From Acidimicrobiaceae bacterium (lineage in GTDB: Bacteria > Actinomycetota > Acidimicrobiia > Acidimicrobiales > Bog-793): a stretch of DNA of 20,905 bases. The notes below the pieces were generated by a model. That model had not been told where the DNA came from, ran no database searches, and saw only the letters and a program-made list of their open reading frames with translations. The first letter of the stretch is position 1; each line of letters opens with the position of its first letter. The translations under genes were made by a program, and so were the position numbers. Of this stretch, positions 1-6,989 are shown piece after piece. The stretch is taken from positions 1 through 20,905 of the forward strand of contig JAODBN010000097.1 in the NCBI GenBank assembly GCA_025463965.1, given 5' to 3'.

Positions 1-4
1 CCAT

Positions 5-76
5 TCGGGGGTGGTGTAATCGGCAACACGACAGGTTCTGGCCCTGTTATTGGGGGTTCGAGTCCTCCCCCCCGAG
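5..76 (+). tRNA. trnQ: tRNA-Gln (anticodon CTG)
   Basis: A full cloverleaf can be folded. The acceptor stem is TCGGGGG (5-11) with CCCCCGA (69-75), the D stem is GTGT/ACAC, and the anticodon stem is ACAGG/CCTGT around the loop TTCTGGC, giving anticodon CTG for glutamine codon CAG. The T arm is GGGGG-TTCGAGT-CCTCC with one G-U pair. The discriminator is G76. The 3' CCA is not encoded, since CGA follows, so it must be added after transcription. A strong hairpin terminator follows at once. Confidence 0.95.
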
Positions 77-81
77 CGAGT

Positions 82-115
82 CGCCCCGCCGGGCCGCAGC
101 CCGGCGGGGCGCTGT
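82..115 (+). terminator. Rho-independent terminator after tRNA-Gln
   Basis: A perfect 13-bp GC-rich stem (82-94 with 99-111) has a 4-nt CGCA loop and is followed by a short T-containing run (CTGTTTGT). It sits six bases past the tRNA-Gln 3' end, so it probably ends that transcript and separates it from tRNA-Glu, which then needs its own promoter in 120-169. Confidence 0.85.
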
Positions 116-169
116 TTGTCCGCTACACTGCGAGGCCGTTAGTTGGGCCCTCGGTGGCCTGCGGCACAC

Positions 170-245
170 GGCCCCATCGTCTAGAGGCCTAGGACACCAC
201 CCTCTCAAGGTGGCGACACGGGTTCGAATCCCGTTGGGGCTGCCA
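170..245 (+). tRNA. trnE: tRNA-Glu (anticodon CTC), CCA encoded
   Basis: A full cloverleaf can be folded. Acceptor bases 170-176 pair with 235-241, with a G-U pair at the end. The anticodon stem CCACC/GGTGG encloses the loop CTCTCAA, giving anticodon CTC for GAG. The T arm is CGGGT-TCGAATC-CCGTT-like, the discriminator is G242, and the CCA tail is encoded at 243-245. Unlike its neighbour tRNA-Gln it carries CCA. It sits at the edge of a gene-poor stretch with a transposase remnant, so its 3' end could be an integration site, but I found no second copy of that end in the window. Confidence 0.95.
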
Positions 246-720
246 GGTGCGCTTGATCCCGCTCAGTGGACCACGCTTTATGGCAGGGCGGCCTGGTAGC
301 AAGCGAGTTGTGACGCCGGGCTGGGTTTTGAAGTGCTTTTGCCACGCGTCGCATGGGGCTAACGCGACCGGCCGACTGACCAGTGGGCAGTTCTGTTGTC
401 CGCCACTGGGCAATCCTGTTGGCCACAGTTGCGCTGCGTGCTCGACCCTAACTACCAGGTGGCGATTTGCGGTCATGGATCCTCCTCCATGTCCGGAGGT
501 CCGGTCGGAGCGGACAGGCCAGCGATGGGACGCCTTGAGTTCAAGCTTCGATGAGGTCACGCCAGTGACCGAGCCTCACGGGTCAACGAGGAGGTGCCAG
601 CGGGGGTAGTCGACGGGTCCCGAGAGAGACACATCGCGCGGTGGCCCATGAAACTTCTGGGTCAGATCATCCAGGCCGACACGGAGCCCGTTCTCATCAC
701 TGGAAACGTCTGACCAGCGG
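246..720. other. Gene-free stretch downstream of tRNA-Glu
   Basis: I see no recognisable gene. Open frames here have no family features, and those on the minus strand run through the antisense of tRNA-Glu. The stretch contains an imperfect 22-nt tandem repeat (380-401 and 403-424) and a short perfect inverted repeat, GGTCAC-GCCA-GTGACC, at about 555-570. Together with the transposase remnant that follows, it looks like decayed accessory DNA. Confidence 0.5.
380..424. repeat. Imperfect 22-nt tandem repeat with internal inverted repeat
   Basis: Bases 380-401 and 403-424 match at 18 of 22 positions with a period of 23. In addition CCAGTGG (380-386) is the exact reverse complement of CCACTGG (403-409), so the segment can also form a 7-bp stem with a 16-nt loop. 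No function can be assigned. It lies 135 nt past the tRNA-Glu gene. Confidence 0.55.
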
Positions 721-918
721 CAGCGGCCGACGAGCAGCGTTCGTGCTGCTCGAAGAGCGTTCGGGGTCTCCGAGCGCCGAGCGTGCGCTGTAATCGGCCA
801 GTCGCGCTTCACCCAGCGGCTTGCACCGCCTCTGCCCTCCGACGACGAGCTGGCCCTTCGGTTCAACGAGAACCGGCCGCACAGAGCGCACGGCCGGCGA
901 TCACCGGCGCGTTCGTGA
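721..918 (+). pseudogene. IS3-family transposase (orfB) N-terminal remnant
   Basis: The frame that begins codons at 721 is open from 610 to a TGA at 916-918 and has no plausible start. From 760 it reads FGVSERRACAVIGQSRFTQR, then APPLPSDDELALR. From memory of the family, this is the conserved N-terminal segment of IS3-family orfB (IS407-like group), which normally precedes the DDE integrase core. The frame ends about 20 codons later, and no catalytic DDE region, orfA or terminal inverted repeats are visible nearby. It is therefore a dead fragment of a mobile element. The family call rests on motif memory, not an alignment. Confidence 0.6.
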
Positions 919-1058
919 AGGCATGGACCACCGAGCACCAGCCATCACTCGTATAGCGGTTTGACCTGGAATCGGGTTCCGGTCTCAGGAAGTGCACCTT
1001 GCGAAATGCATCACCCTCGGGCGATCAGGGCGGGTCGCGACGAACCTGAGTTATCGGC

Positions 1059-2120
1059 CTAATCGGTTGGGATGAGGTGGCTCAAGTTCACCGAACCGGT
1101 GAACTCGACGGTGTCGCCCCAGGCGTTAGAGCCGGTGCAGACGATACCGGATGTCCCAGCGCCGGTGGCATTGAATTGCATCGAGAACGAGGAGCACGAC
1201 AGGGACGCAATCGAATCAGTGTCTCCGGAATCGGGATCGATAGTTAGATCTCCGGAGAAGAACTCAAGGCCGGTAGCAAGACCACTATTGGAAATAGTCG
1301 TTGCAGAGCCTATGTCAAAGATCGCGTTCTGACCGCTGGCGCTGTCGGTGCCGTAAGAATATAGGTTCTCCACTACGCTACCGCTGACATCGGCGGATGC
1401 GGGCGCATCAAATTGGGTTGACGTCCCAACGGGGGGTGCGCCTAAATCCTCCTCTCCACCGGACGCGGTTATGGTGACCGTCCCACCGATCGTGCCGCTG
1501 TATGCGCCGTCGTACGGATACTTGCAACTCTGAGTCTCAACGGGACACGGGTTTGGTGTGGGCTTCGGCGTGGGCTTGGTGGCCGTAGGCGTCGTGGTGC
1601 CCGCAGGCGGGGTGGTGCCCGCAGTCGGGGTCTTGGTCGCGGTGGGTTTCGGCTTGGGCTTTGGCTTTGGCGTCTTCGGCACAAGAAACTGCACGCCGTA
1701 TCGTCCTGTGCCGAACAAGGTGGCGCTAAGGAGGCAGCCGAGTCCTGCGAGATCTTTGGTGTCTATAGGAATGATATAAAGCCCCGCGTGGCGATAAGTC
1801 GGGCTTGGGCTATAGCCATTGCCGCAGGACAGAATCACACTGGCCTCCGTCCGAGCCGCGAACTTCCCGGTAAATCGCACCTCTATTTTCGGTGGGGCCT
1901 GTATGTGGTCGTATTCGATGGTGGTGCCGCCGTAAGGGTTCGCCGTAGCGATCGTCGACGTGACGAGCTGCCAGCCTGCCGGGGCTTTCGGCAGAGCGGG
2001 GGTAGGATGACTTGTCAAAGGAACGCGGGCGGAGGCGGACGCGGAAGTCGCCATCACCGTGAAAGGCAGCAGCACGATCATTGGCATTGTCCAGAGTGCT
2101 GACGGAGCGCGTCTTCTCAT
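1059..2120 (-). CDS. Exported two-domain protein with Lys/Pro/Thr linker, unknown function
   Basis: 353 aa. The N-terminus MRRR followed by a hydrophobic stretch and ATSASASA (residues 1 to about 31) is a typical signal peptide. Residues about 40-147 form a first domain with two cysteines (C99, C129). Residues 148-192 are a low-complexity linker of repeated KP, TPT and GTT units. Residues 193-353 form a second, Gly/Ser/Asp-rich, probably beta-sheet domain with cysteine pairs C192/C199 and C309/C328. The six cysteines suggest three disulfides formed outside the cell. The start is supported by GGAGG (2131-2135 on the complement), 10 nt from the ATG. No catalytic motif is recognised. The linker resembles those joining domains in secreted actinobacterial enzymes or binding proteins, but no enzyme fold can be named. 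Confidence 0.75.
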   Translation of the reverse strand: MRRRAPSALWTMPMIVLLPFTVMATSASASARVPLTSHPTPALPKAPAGWQLVTSTIATANPYGGTTIEYDHIQAPPKIEVRFTGKFAARTEASVILSCGNGYSPSPTYRHAGLYIIPIDTKDLAGLGCLLSATLFGTGRYGVQFLVPKTPKPKPKPKPTATKTPTAGTTPPAGTTTPTATKPTPKPTPNPCPVETQSCKYPYDGAYSGTIGGTVTITASGGEEDLGAPPVGTSTQFDAPASADVSGSVVENLYSYGTDSASGQNAIFDIGSATTISNSGLATGLEFFSGDLTIDPDSGDTDSIASLSCSSFSMQFNATGAGTSGIVCTGSNAWGDTVEFTGSVNLSHLIPTD

Positions 2121-2475
2121 TAGGTTGTACCCTCCGGCGTCTGCCCGAGCGGCTACGACGTTCGATTGATATTAGGCGATCAAGCCGTTTCGTACTAGTC
2201 CGAAGTCCGGATTGTCCTCGAGGTCACCGAGTCGAGAATCCCCTAGTGGCCGCAATCGATGAAGCTCAGACTGCGCATGGTTGTCACCACTAAGAAACCT
2301 CCGTCGGGAGACCGTGACTCAACTGTGACCGCGATGATCGAAGCCAATTTCGCCATGACCGCTTGCGGCTATCGATGCGCGCATTATGCGGCAGCGCCAA
2401 ATCATGCGGGCCCGGCACGTGCGAACGCTCGACCGGCCAGGTTCACTGCTCCGGTATTGAATACGAGAGTCTTGT
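2121..2475. other. Intergenic region between two minus-strand exported-protein genes
   Basis: 355 nt with no supportable gene. It holds the ribosome binding site of the downstream minus-strand gene (GGAGG at 2131-2135 on the complement). A TAATAT hexamer on the minus strand (2169-2174) could be a -10 element, but no matching -35 lies 17 nt upstream. No clear terminator hairpin follows the gene ending at 2476. Confidence 0.45.
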
Positions 2476-4500
2476 TTACGGCGCCGTGATTTCGAACGTG
2501 TTTGCAGTGACATCACTCCCGATTGCGCCCTTCGCCGTGACTTCGACCTGGTAGTGCGCCCCAGGTGTCCAGACGAATCCGCTTGCCGAGAGGCCGTTCG
2601 TACCGGCTGCCTCGCAGGCGCTCAGGTTGACGGTGAGCTGGATCGGTCCTGGGTTGCTGGCTTCCGCCGGGTCGAAATCTTGGGTGGTGTTGTCGACGAG
2701 CGTGGCGCCGCCTTTCATCGTCGGTTGGCTTGCGATGGTGGCTCCAAACACATTGGAATACGCCGAGGCTGGACAGTCGGCGGTAGGGCCAGGTGGCGTG
2801 GGATTGCTGATGCCGACGGTGTAATTCAGTGCAGCCATGTCCATGACACCGCTGGCCGTTGTCTCACCCGGAAGCAGGAGACGTTCAGGGCGCGCGATCT
2901 TGAGCGTTACCGTTCCCGAGCTCGAAGCGCTCACCGCATTGCCGGCACTGTCGATGGTCATGAAACCCGGGCCTGCAGGGCCACCGAGTGTGGCGCCTTC
3001 GATGTAGGGCGTCGAGGCAAAGTACGGACCGACCTCCATCGGCGATTGGGCAGTGGCACCACCGGTTCCTCCCTGCGTACCGTTCAAAGTGATGACATCA
3101 CCAGGTGTGATCTCCGCAGGGATGTTCGTTCCGTTTGGCGGTAGCACGTCGGCTTGGAAGGCTGCCTTTGTGAGGATGGGATTGATCGTGAGCGCATACG
3201 GCGGTGTCGTCTGTGCCCAAGGGCCCGCCGGTCTGCTGGTCTGGTCGTTGAAGAGTTGCGCGTTGAGACACCACGAGAACGTGCCGCAGTTCACGGACAT
3301 CGTGACATCAGTGCCGACCGTGTCGCCCGGGAAGAGTTGATCGGGAGCGAGACTCAAATTAAAGGTCGCAGGGTCCTGGTGCGGCAACGGTTGCGGATTG
3401 AGGAAGGTGCCGAGAATGCTCGGCGTGATTCCGCCCGGCGTGTAGTAGCTGACCGCGTTCTGCTGGGCCGTCAGAATGGTTGCGCCGACGGTGATGACCG
3501 ACGCAGCGACCGACGCTGGGGCCTTGTCCGCGATGTTCGTGACGCCGTTTCCGTTGACGTCGACATTCAATGCGTTCGGCACGCCGGAACAATCGAGTTC
3601 CTGACCCGGTGCCGATCCGGCATTGGTCCCACTCGTCACGACCGAGCTGGAGAGGGGGTCGTTCGTGGTCGGGCAGCTCTCGGAGATCGTGCCGCTCCCC
3701 GGTGCCGCTCCGCTCCCGGGGGCCGGGCCGTGAGAGACCACGTGCACGCGTGGCGAGCCTGATGCGTTCGCGGCAGGTCCGGCGTCAGAGGGAAGCGGAA
3801 GCCATTCCCCGCCGAGCGGGGACGGCGCGAGCGTGGTCATCGGTTGCAAGGTGTCCGAGATCGCGTGGCTCTTGTCTCCGGCGCCGAGAAAGACATTGGC
3901 CTTCAGTTTGCCGACGAAGATCGCGGGGATGCCGCCAGTGACCAATCCGAGGTTGCCCGCTCCGTAAGGGCGTCCGCTGCGCGTCGCTGCTCGGACCGCG
4001 TCGCGCTGGTCGACGCTCGACGCCTTCGACGCGAGGAACCAGGTCGGTAGTGAACCTCGAGAGTCTTTTCCTGTGAGTCGTCCCAATGAAATGTTTCTCG
4101 AGATCGTCCCAAGGCCGACGACATCATCGATACACGCCGGTTTCGCGGATCTGGCGCATGCCGGATTCTTTTTCTCCGCCAACTTCTCGAGAACGACTGG
4201 CCCGACGTAGCTCCCTGACGCCGCGAGGACCTGCACCGTGGCGTCGCGCAAGTGGGCCCCCTCCTTCGAGGGGACAAGCACCCGGAATGACTGACCGTGT
4301 ATGACGCCCGTCCAGGCGACTCCCTGCGCGGACAGGACGAACACCCGGCCTCCTGGAATCCCCGAGATCGACCCAGAGATCGTGATCGGGTGCACCACAG
4401 CGGCGTCGCTTGCGTCCGCCATACCTAAGGGAGTGAGGAATAGTGTGGCGAGAGCAATGACGGGCATGAGACGAGCGCGGCTAATCCTCCGTGCGAGCAT
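2476..4500 (-). CDS. Large exported protein with dockerin/EF-hand-like calcium loop, unknown function
   Basis: 674 aa. A signal peptide is likely (residues 1 to about 32: Arg-rich start, hydrophobic core, then ADASDAA). Residues 35-130 look like a small beta domain of the carboxypeptidase-regulatory type (GSISGIPGGRVFVLSA). Residues 225-275 are a flexible Gly/Pro/Ser segment. DVNGNGVTNIAD at 314-325 has Asp/Asn at loop positions 1, 3, 5, 9 and 12 plus the position-6 Gly, matching a single dockerin or EF-hand calcium loop. The remaining C-terminal part (about 380-674) is Thr/Ser/Gly-rich with paired cysteines (C405/C411) and a repeat-like beta character. The start is backed by GAGGAG, 8 nt from the ATG. 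No catalytic residues are recognised. It is in the same orientation as the smaller exported gene and 355 nt from it, so surface roles may be shared. Confidence 0.75.
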   Translation of the reverse strand: MLARRISRARLMPVIALATLFLTPLGMADASDAAVVHPITISGSISGIPGGRVFVLSAQGVAWTGVIHGQSFRVLVPSKEGAHLRDATVQVLAASGSYVGPVVLEKLAEKKNPACARSAKPACIDDVVGLGTISRNISLGRLTGKDSRGSLPTWFLASKASSVDQRDAVRAATRSGRPYGAGNLGLVTGGIPAIFVGKLKANVFLGAGDKSHAISDTLQPMTTLAPSPLGGEWLPLPSDAGPAANASGSPRVHVVSHGPAPGSGAAPGSGTISESCPTTNDPLSSSVVTSGTNAGSAPGQELDCSGVPNALNVDVNGNGVTNIADKAPASVAASVITVGATILTAQQNAVSYYTPGGITPSILGTFLNPQPLPHQDPATFNLSLAPDQLFPGDTVGTDVTMSVNCGTFSWCLNAQLFNDQTSRPAGPWAQTTPPYALTINPILTKAAFQADVLPPNGTNIPAEITPGDVITLNGTQGGTGGATAQSPMEVGPYFASTPYIEGATLGGPAGPGFMTIDSAGNAVSASSSGTVTLKIARPERLLLPGETTASGVMDMAALNYTVGISNPTPPGPTADCPASAYSNVFGATIASQPTMKGGATLVDNTTQDFDPAEASNPGPIQLTVNLSACEAAGTNGLSASGFVWTPGAHYQVEVTAKGAIGSDVTANTFEITAP

Positions 4501-4615
4501 CGGCGCGACTCCTCAAGATGGCCTTTTTTGGTCAGCCTCGAGCTTATGGGCCAGTTTAAAAATTAACCAAGGGCGATTCGGCATTTGATTCATGCGCTAC
4601 TTGCATGGATGATTC
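4501..4615. promoter_or_regulatory. Divergent intergenic region between exported-protein gene and LysR gene
   Basis: 115 nt separate the two divergent starts and must hold promoters for both. An AT-rich core (4553-4568) stands out from its surroundings. On the minus strand TTGGTT followed after 17 nt by ATAAGC is a possible promoter for the exported protein. LysR proteins often bind such intergenic regions, but no clear T-N11-A palindrome was picked out, and control of the exported-protein gene by the LysR protein is only a possibility. Confidence 0.35.
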
Positions 4616-5530
4616 GTGGACGTGGATATCGACTTGCGCTCCCTGCGGTACTTCGTAGCGGTCGCCGAAGATTTGCACTTCTCGCGCGCGGCAGCACGGC
4701 TTCATCTCGACCAACCGACCCTCAGCCGGCATGTCCGGCGTCTCGAGCGGGACATGGGCGTCGAACTGCTGACTCGCACGACGAGGTCGGTTGTGCTGAC
4801 GAGTGTTGGCGAGGTCTTTCTTGAGAAGGCGCGGGAGGCGCTGAGCGCTGCCGACGCGGCCGTCGTAGCGGCGTGCGAAGCGGCCGCAGGTCAGGCGGGC
4901 GTCCTGCGCGTCGGGATGCTGGTCCAGATAGCGCCGGCGCTTCGCGCCGAGGCCTTCGCGACGTTCGAGCAGCGCTACCCGAACGTCGAGGTGAGGCCGA
5001 TCGGCGGCTTTCCCTACGTCGACCCGACGTTCGGGCTCGCAGCTGGAGAGACCGACGTCGCGTTCGTTTGGGATCCGATCCGGCATCCACAGATTGAAAC
5101 TCGAGCGCTGTTCCAAGAGCCGCGCTTCTTCATCTTCGCTGAAAACCACCCGCTCGCGCGACGCAGCGTCGTTCGGCTGGAAGAAGTCGAGGACGAGGCG
5201 TTCTTCGGTTTTCCACCCGAGTACAACGACGACCCGACAGCGGCGACCTGGAGCGACTTTTACCAGCTTCAGCCGCGCCCAGACGGTCGCCGTCGGCCCG
5301 TTGGGGCGGAAGTGACAAACAGGGACGAGTGGGTCGACGCGCTCACGCGGGGCAAGGCGATCAGCACGACTCCTGCGACGACCGCGGCCAACCATCCATG
5401 GCCGGGCGTGTCGTTCGTGCTGGCCGAGGGTATCGAGCCGACGACGGTCTCGATCGCCTGGCGCCGCGACCGCTCCAGCCCAGTGGTCTCCAACTTCGTC
5501 CACCTCGTCCAGGCGATAGCAGCGCGATGA
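4616..5530 (+). CDS. LysR-family transcriptional regulator
   Basis: 304 aa, the usual LysR length. Residues 6-65 form the winged helix-turn-helix: LRSLRYFVAVAEDLHFSRAA, then the recognition helix LDQPTLSRHVRRLERDMGVELL. From about 95 (VLRVGMLVQIAPAL) comes the periplasmic-binding-like effector domain, with the usual hinge and a LARRS-type 'HPLA' segment (FAENHPLARR). The chosen start is GTG at 4616; another GTG at 4622 in the same frame would remove two residues and cannot be excluded. Its stop overlaps the start of the alpha/beta hydrolase by 4 nt (ATGA), so the two are co-transcribed and the hydrolase may be its target. The inducer is unknown. Confidence 0.9.
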   Translation: MDVDIDLRSLRYFVAVAEDLHFSRAAARLHLDQPTLSRHVRRLERDMGVELLTRTTRSVVLTSVGEVFLEKAREALSAADAAVVAACEAAAGQAGVLRVGMLVQIAPALRAEAFATFEQRYPNVEVRPIGGFPYVDPTFGLAAGETDVAFVWDPIRHPQIETRALFQEPRFFIFAENHPLARRSVVRLEEVEDEAFFGFPPEYNDDPTAATWSDFYQLQPRPDGRRRPVGAEVTNRDEWVDALTRGKAISTTPATTAANHPWPGVSFVLAEGIEPTTVSIAWRRDRSSPVVSNFVHLVQAIAAR

Positions 5531-6381
5531 GCGAGCTGCTCAAAGACGGCGTCCGTCTCTGGTACACCGAAGCGGGGGCTGGCACTCCTCACATGCTCTT
5601 TGCGCATGGCTGGTGCTGCGACCACACCTACTTCCAGCCGCAGTTCGAGTATTTCCAAAGCAATCATCGCGTGGTCGTAGTCGACCTTCGCGGCCACGGG
5701 CAGAGCGACAAACCCGTCCAGGACTACACGGTCGACGGCTTCGCCAGCGACCTTCTCTGGATTGCCGACCAACTGGAAATGAACAGCGTTGTGATTATCG
5801 GGCACAGCCTGGGCGGCCTCGCCGCACTCCAAGCCGCCGCAATAGCCCCCGACATCGTCGCTGGCGCCGTCCTAGTCGACCCAGCTCCCGTTATCCAGCC
5901 AGACGGCCTGTCGCGGCTCGCGACCCCTTTCCTCAAGCAACTCCGCAGCCCGCAATACCAGCAGGCGGCACGACAGCATGTGGAGAACGTGCTCTTTATT
6001 CCGAGCGATGATCCCGAGCTGAGGGCCCGAGTCAGCGAGGCGATCTGTTCCACACCACAGCACGTAATGGCCTCGGCGATGGAACAGATCTTCGCTTGGA
6101 ACGGTGAGGTTGCCGCGAGCGCCTGTGCTGTGCCCGTACTGAACATCAGTGCCGCCTTCCCCATCGGCGACTTGGCGAAGTTTCAGGAACTGTGCCCCCA
6201 GCTCGTCACCGGACAGACGGTCGGCGCCGGACACTTCAACCAACTCCTGGCGCCAGAACAAGTCAACAACATGATCGAGCGCTTCCTCCTCACTTCATCT
6301 GTCCGGACCCCGCTGGGATCTGAAAGCCGTGAAGCCTCCAGTCCGAGGACTGGCCCGCCGCGTTCGAGTGCGGGGGCATGA
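5527..6381 (+). CDS. Alpha/beta-hydrolase fold protein
   Basis: 284 aa from the ATG at 5527, which overlaps the LysR stop (ATGA). The oxyanion motif HGW is at 27-29, DLRGHGQSDKP follows at 53-63, and the nucleophile elbow GHSLGG places Ser94. The catalytic His is H236 in GAGHFNQL. The strand that normally carries the acid after PVLxI reads PVLNISAAFPIGD, with no Asp right after the strand; D118 (LVDPAP) or D215 could serve instead. The last 28 residues are Ser/Pro/Arg-rich and lie outside the fold. Family members are esterases, lactonases, haloperoxidase-like enzymes or C-C hydrolases, and the substrate cannot be read from the sequence. It is probably regulated with, or by, the LysR protein. 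Confidence 0.85.
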   Translation: MSELLKDGVRLWYTEAGAGTPHMLFAHGWCCDHTYFQPQFEYFQSNHRVVVVDLRGHGQSDKPVQDYTVDGFASDLLWIADQLEMNSVVIIGHSLGGLAALQAAAIAPDIVAGAVLVDPAPVIQPDGLSRLATPFLKQLRSPQYQQAARQHVENVLFIPSDDPELRARVSEAICSTPQHVMASAMEQIFAWNGEVAASACAVPVLNISAAFPIGDLAKFQELCPQLVTGQTVGAGHFNQLLAPEQVNNMIERFLLTSSVRTPLGSESREASSPRTGPPRSSAGA

Positions 6382-6390
6382 TCTCAGCGT

Positions 6391-6407
6391 GAGACCGGGC
6401 GGGTCTC
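6391..6407 (+). terminator. Weak hairpin after the hydrolase gene
   Basis: GAGACC (6391-6396) pairs with GGTCTC (6402-6407) around a 5-nt loop, starting 10 nt past the hydrolase stop. There is no clear T run (TGCTGCTCTT follows), so this is only a possible terminator. Confidence 0.35.
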
Positions 6408-6929
6408 TGCTGCTCTTGGAATGACTGCTGCTCGCGGGATTCGTGAACAGCAGCTCCTCGCGCTCGTAGTCGGCCTCGGGCGACCTCTTTGGGCGGCATC
6501 GCCTCGACGAGATCCTCGCGGACGCGCCAGTGCGCGTTTGTGGGTCAAAAGCAGCTCTTCTCGCCGTACGACCTTGCGGTCATCAGTCCGCAGCGCAGCG
6601 CGGTCACGCGGAATCGTACGGGCCGCACTCCGCTCCTCGTGCCCGCAGTCGCGGCGCTCGCTGGCGCGCGTGAACACGGTCGCATCGGCGAAGCCCTATG
6701 TCGGCGGCCACGTCCATTTCGAGATTGCAGCCGAGTGGAGACCGTGGCGTTCCAATACGTCCGCGGTGTGGACTCGAATGCCTTCCCGCATACCTCGGAC
6801 TAACAGCCCGGACGCGCTGCGCTCGCCTCAGGGGCCGTCGCCACAACGCCCGGTCGCGAAAGCCGCTCGTGAACGTGCTGTTACGTCCTCGGGTGGCCCC
6901 TTGACAGCCCTCGGGTTGCAGAGTGGACT

Positions 6930-6958
6930 TTGCCAATCTGGTATCTGATGTCTAATAT
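6930..6958 (+). promoter_or_regulatory. Promoter of the amidohydrolase-transporter operon with overlapping motif
   Basis: TTGCCA (6930-6935) and TAATAT (6953-6958) are separated by exactly 17 nt, fitting a housekeeping-sigma promoter. This would give a leader of about 25 nt before the ATG at 6990. The spacer contains GTATCTGAT (6941-6949), one of four RTATCNNAT motifs found ahead of the transcription units of this locus. A protein bound there would block the polymerase. TTGACA at 6901-6906 is a better -35 hexamer but has no good -10 at the right distance. Confidence 0.5.
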
Positions 6959-6989
6959 TACCGCGAACGACCACAGAAAGGTCGTGCAC

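Larger units (their letters stand above)
6382..6989. other. About 600 nt without a recognised gene, ending in the promoter of the catabolic locus
   Basis: Several frames are open on both strands, but none gives a recognised family, a ribosome binding site or a consistent reading frame. Part of the minus strand around 6700-6800 has coding-like composition (for example VHTADVLERHGLHSAA) ending in a stop, so an eroded gene is possible. A weak hairpin lies just after the hydrolase stop, and a good promoter for the amidohydrolase lies at 6930-6958. Confidence 0.45.

Noticed and set aside
189..560. Minus-strand open frame with a QRDSNPC ending, and a second one ending PTGFEPVSPP
   Set aside because: These endings are the antisense reading of the tRNA-Glu gene, a well-known source of false protein annotations. 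No ribosome site or family features.
247..609. Plus-strand open frame of 120 codons after tRNA-Glu
   Set aside because: Starts right at the tRNA 3' end, has no ribosome binding site and no recognisable domain, and shows no coding-like composition.
1469..1684. Arg/Pro-rich open frames across the linker region of the 353-aa exported protein
   Set aside because: Shadow frames caused by the repetitive Lys/Pro/Thr linker codons of the real gene.
6901..6906. TTGACA as the -35 of the amidohydrolase promoter
   Set aside because: A perfect hexamer, but the sequence 16-18 nt downstream (TGGACT region) is a poor -10. TTGCCA with TAATAT 17 nt later fits better.
6384..6948. Overlapping open frames on both strands before the amidohydrolase
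   Set aside because: Arg/Ser/Pro-rich products with no family match, frames that conflict with each other, and no ribosome sites. At most an eroded gene.
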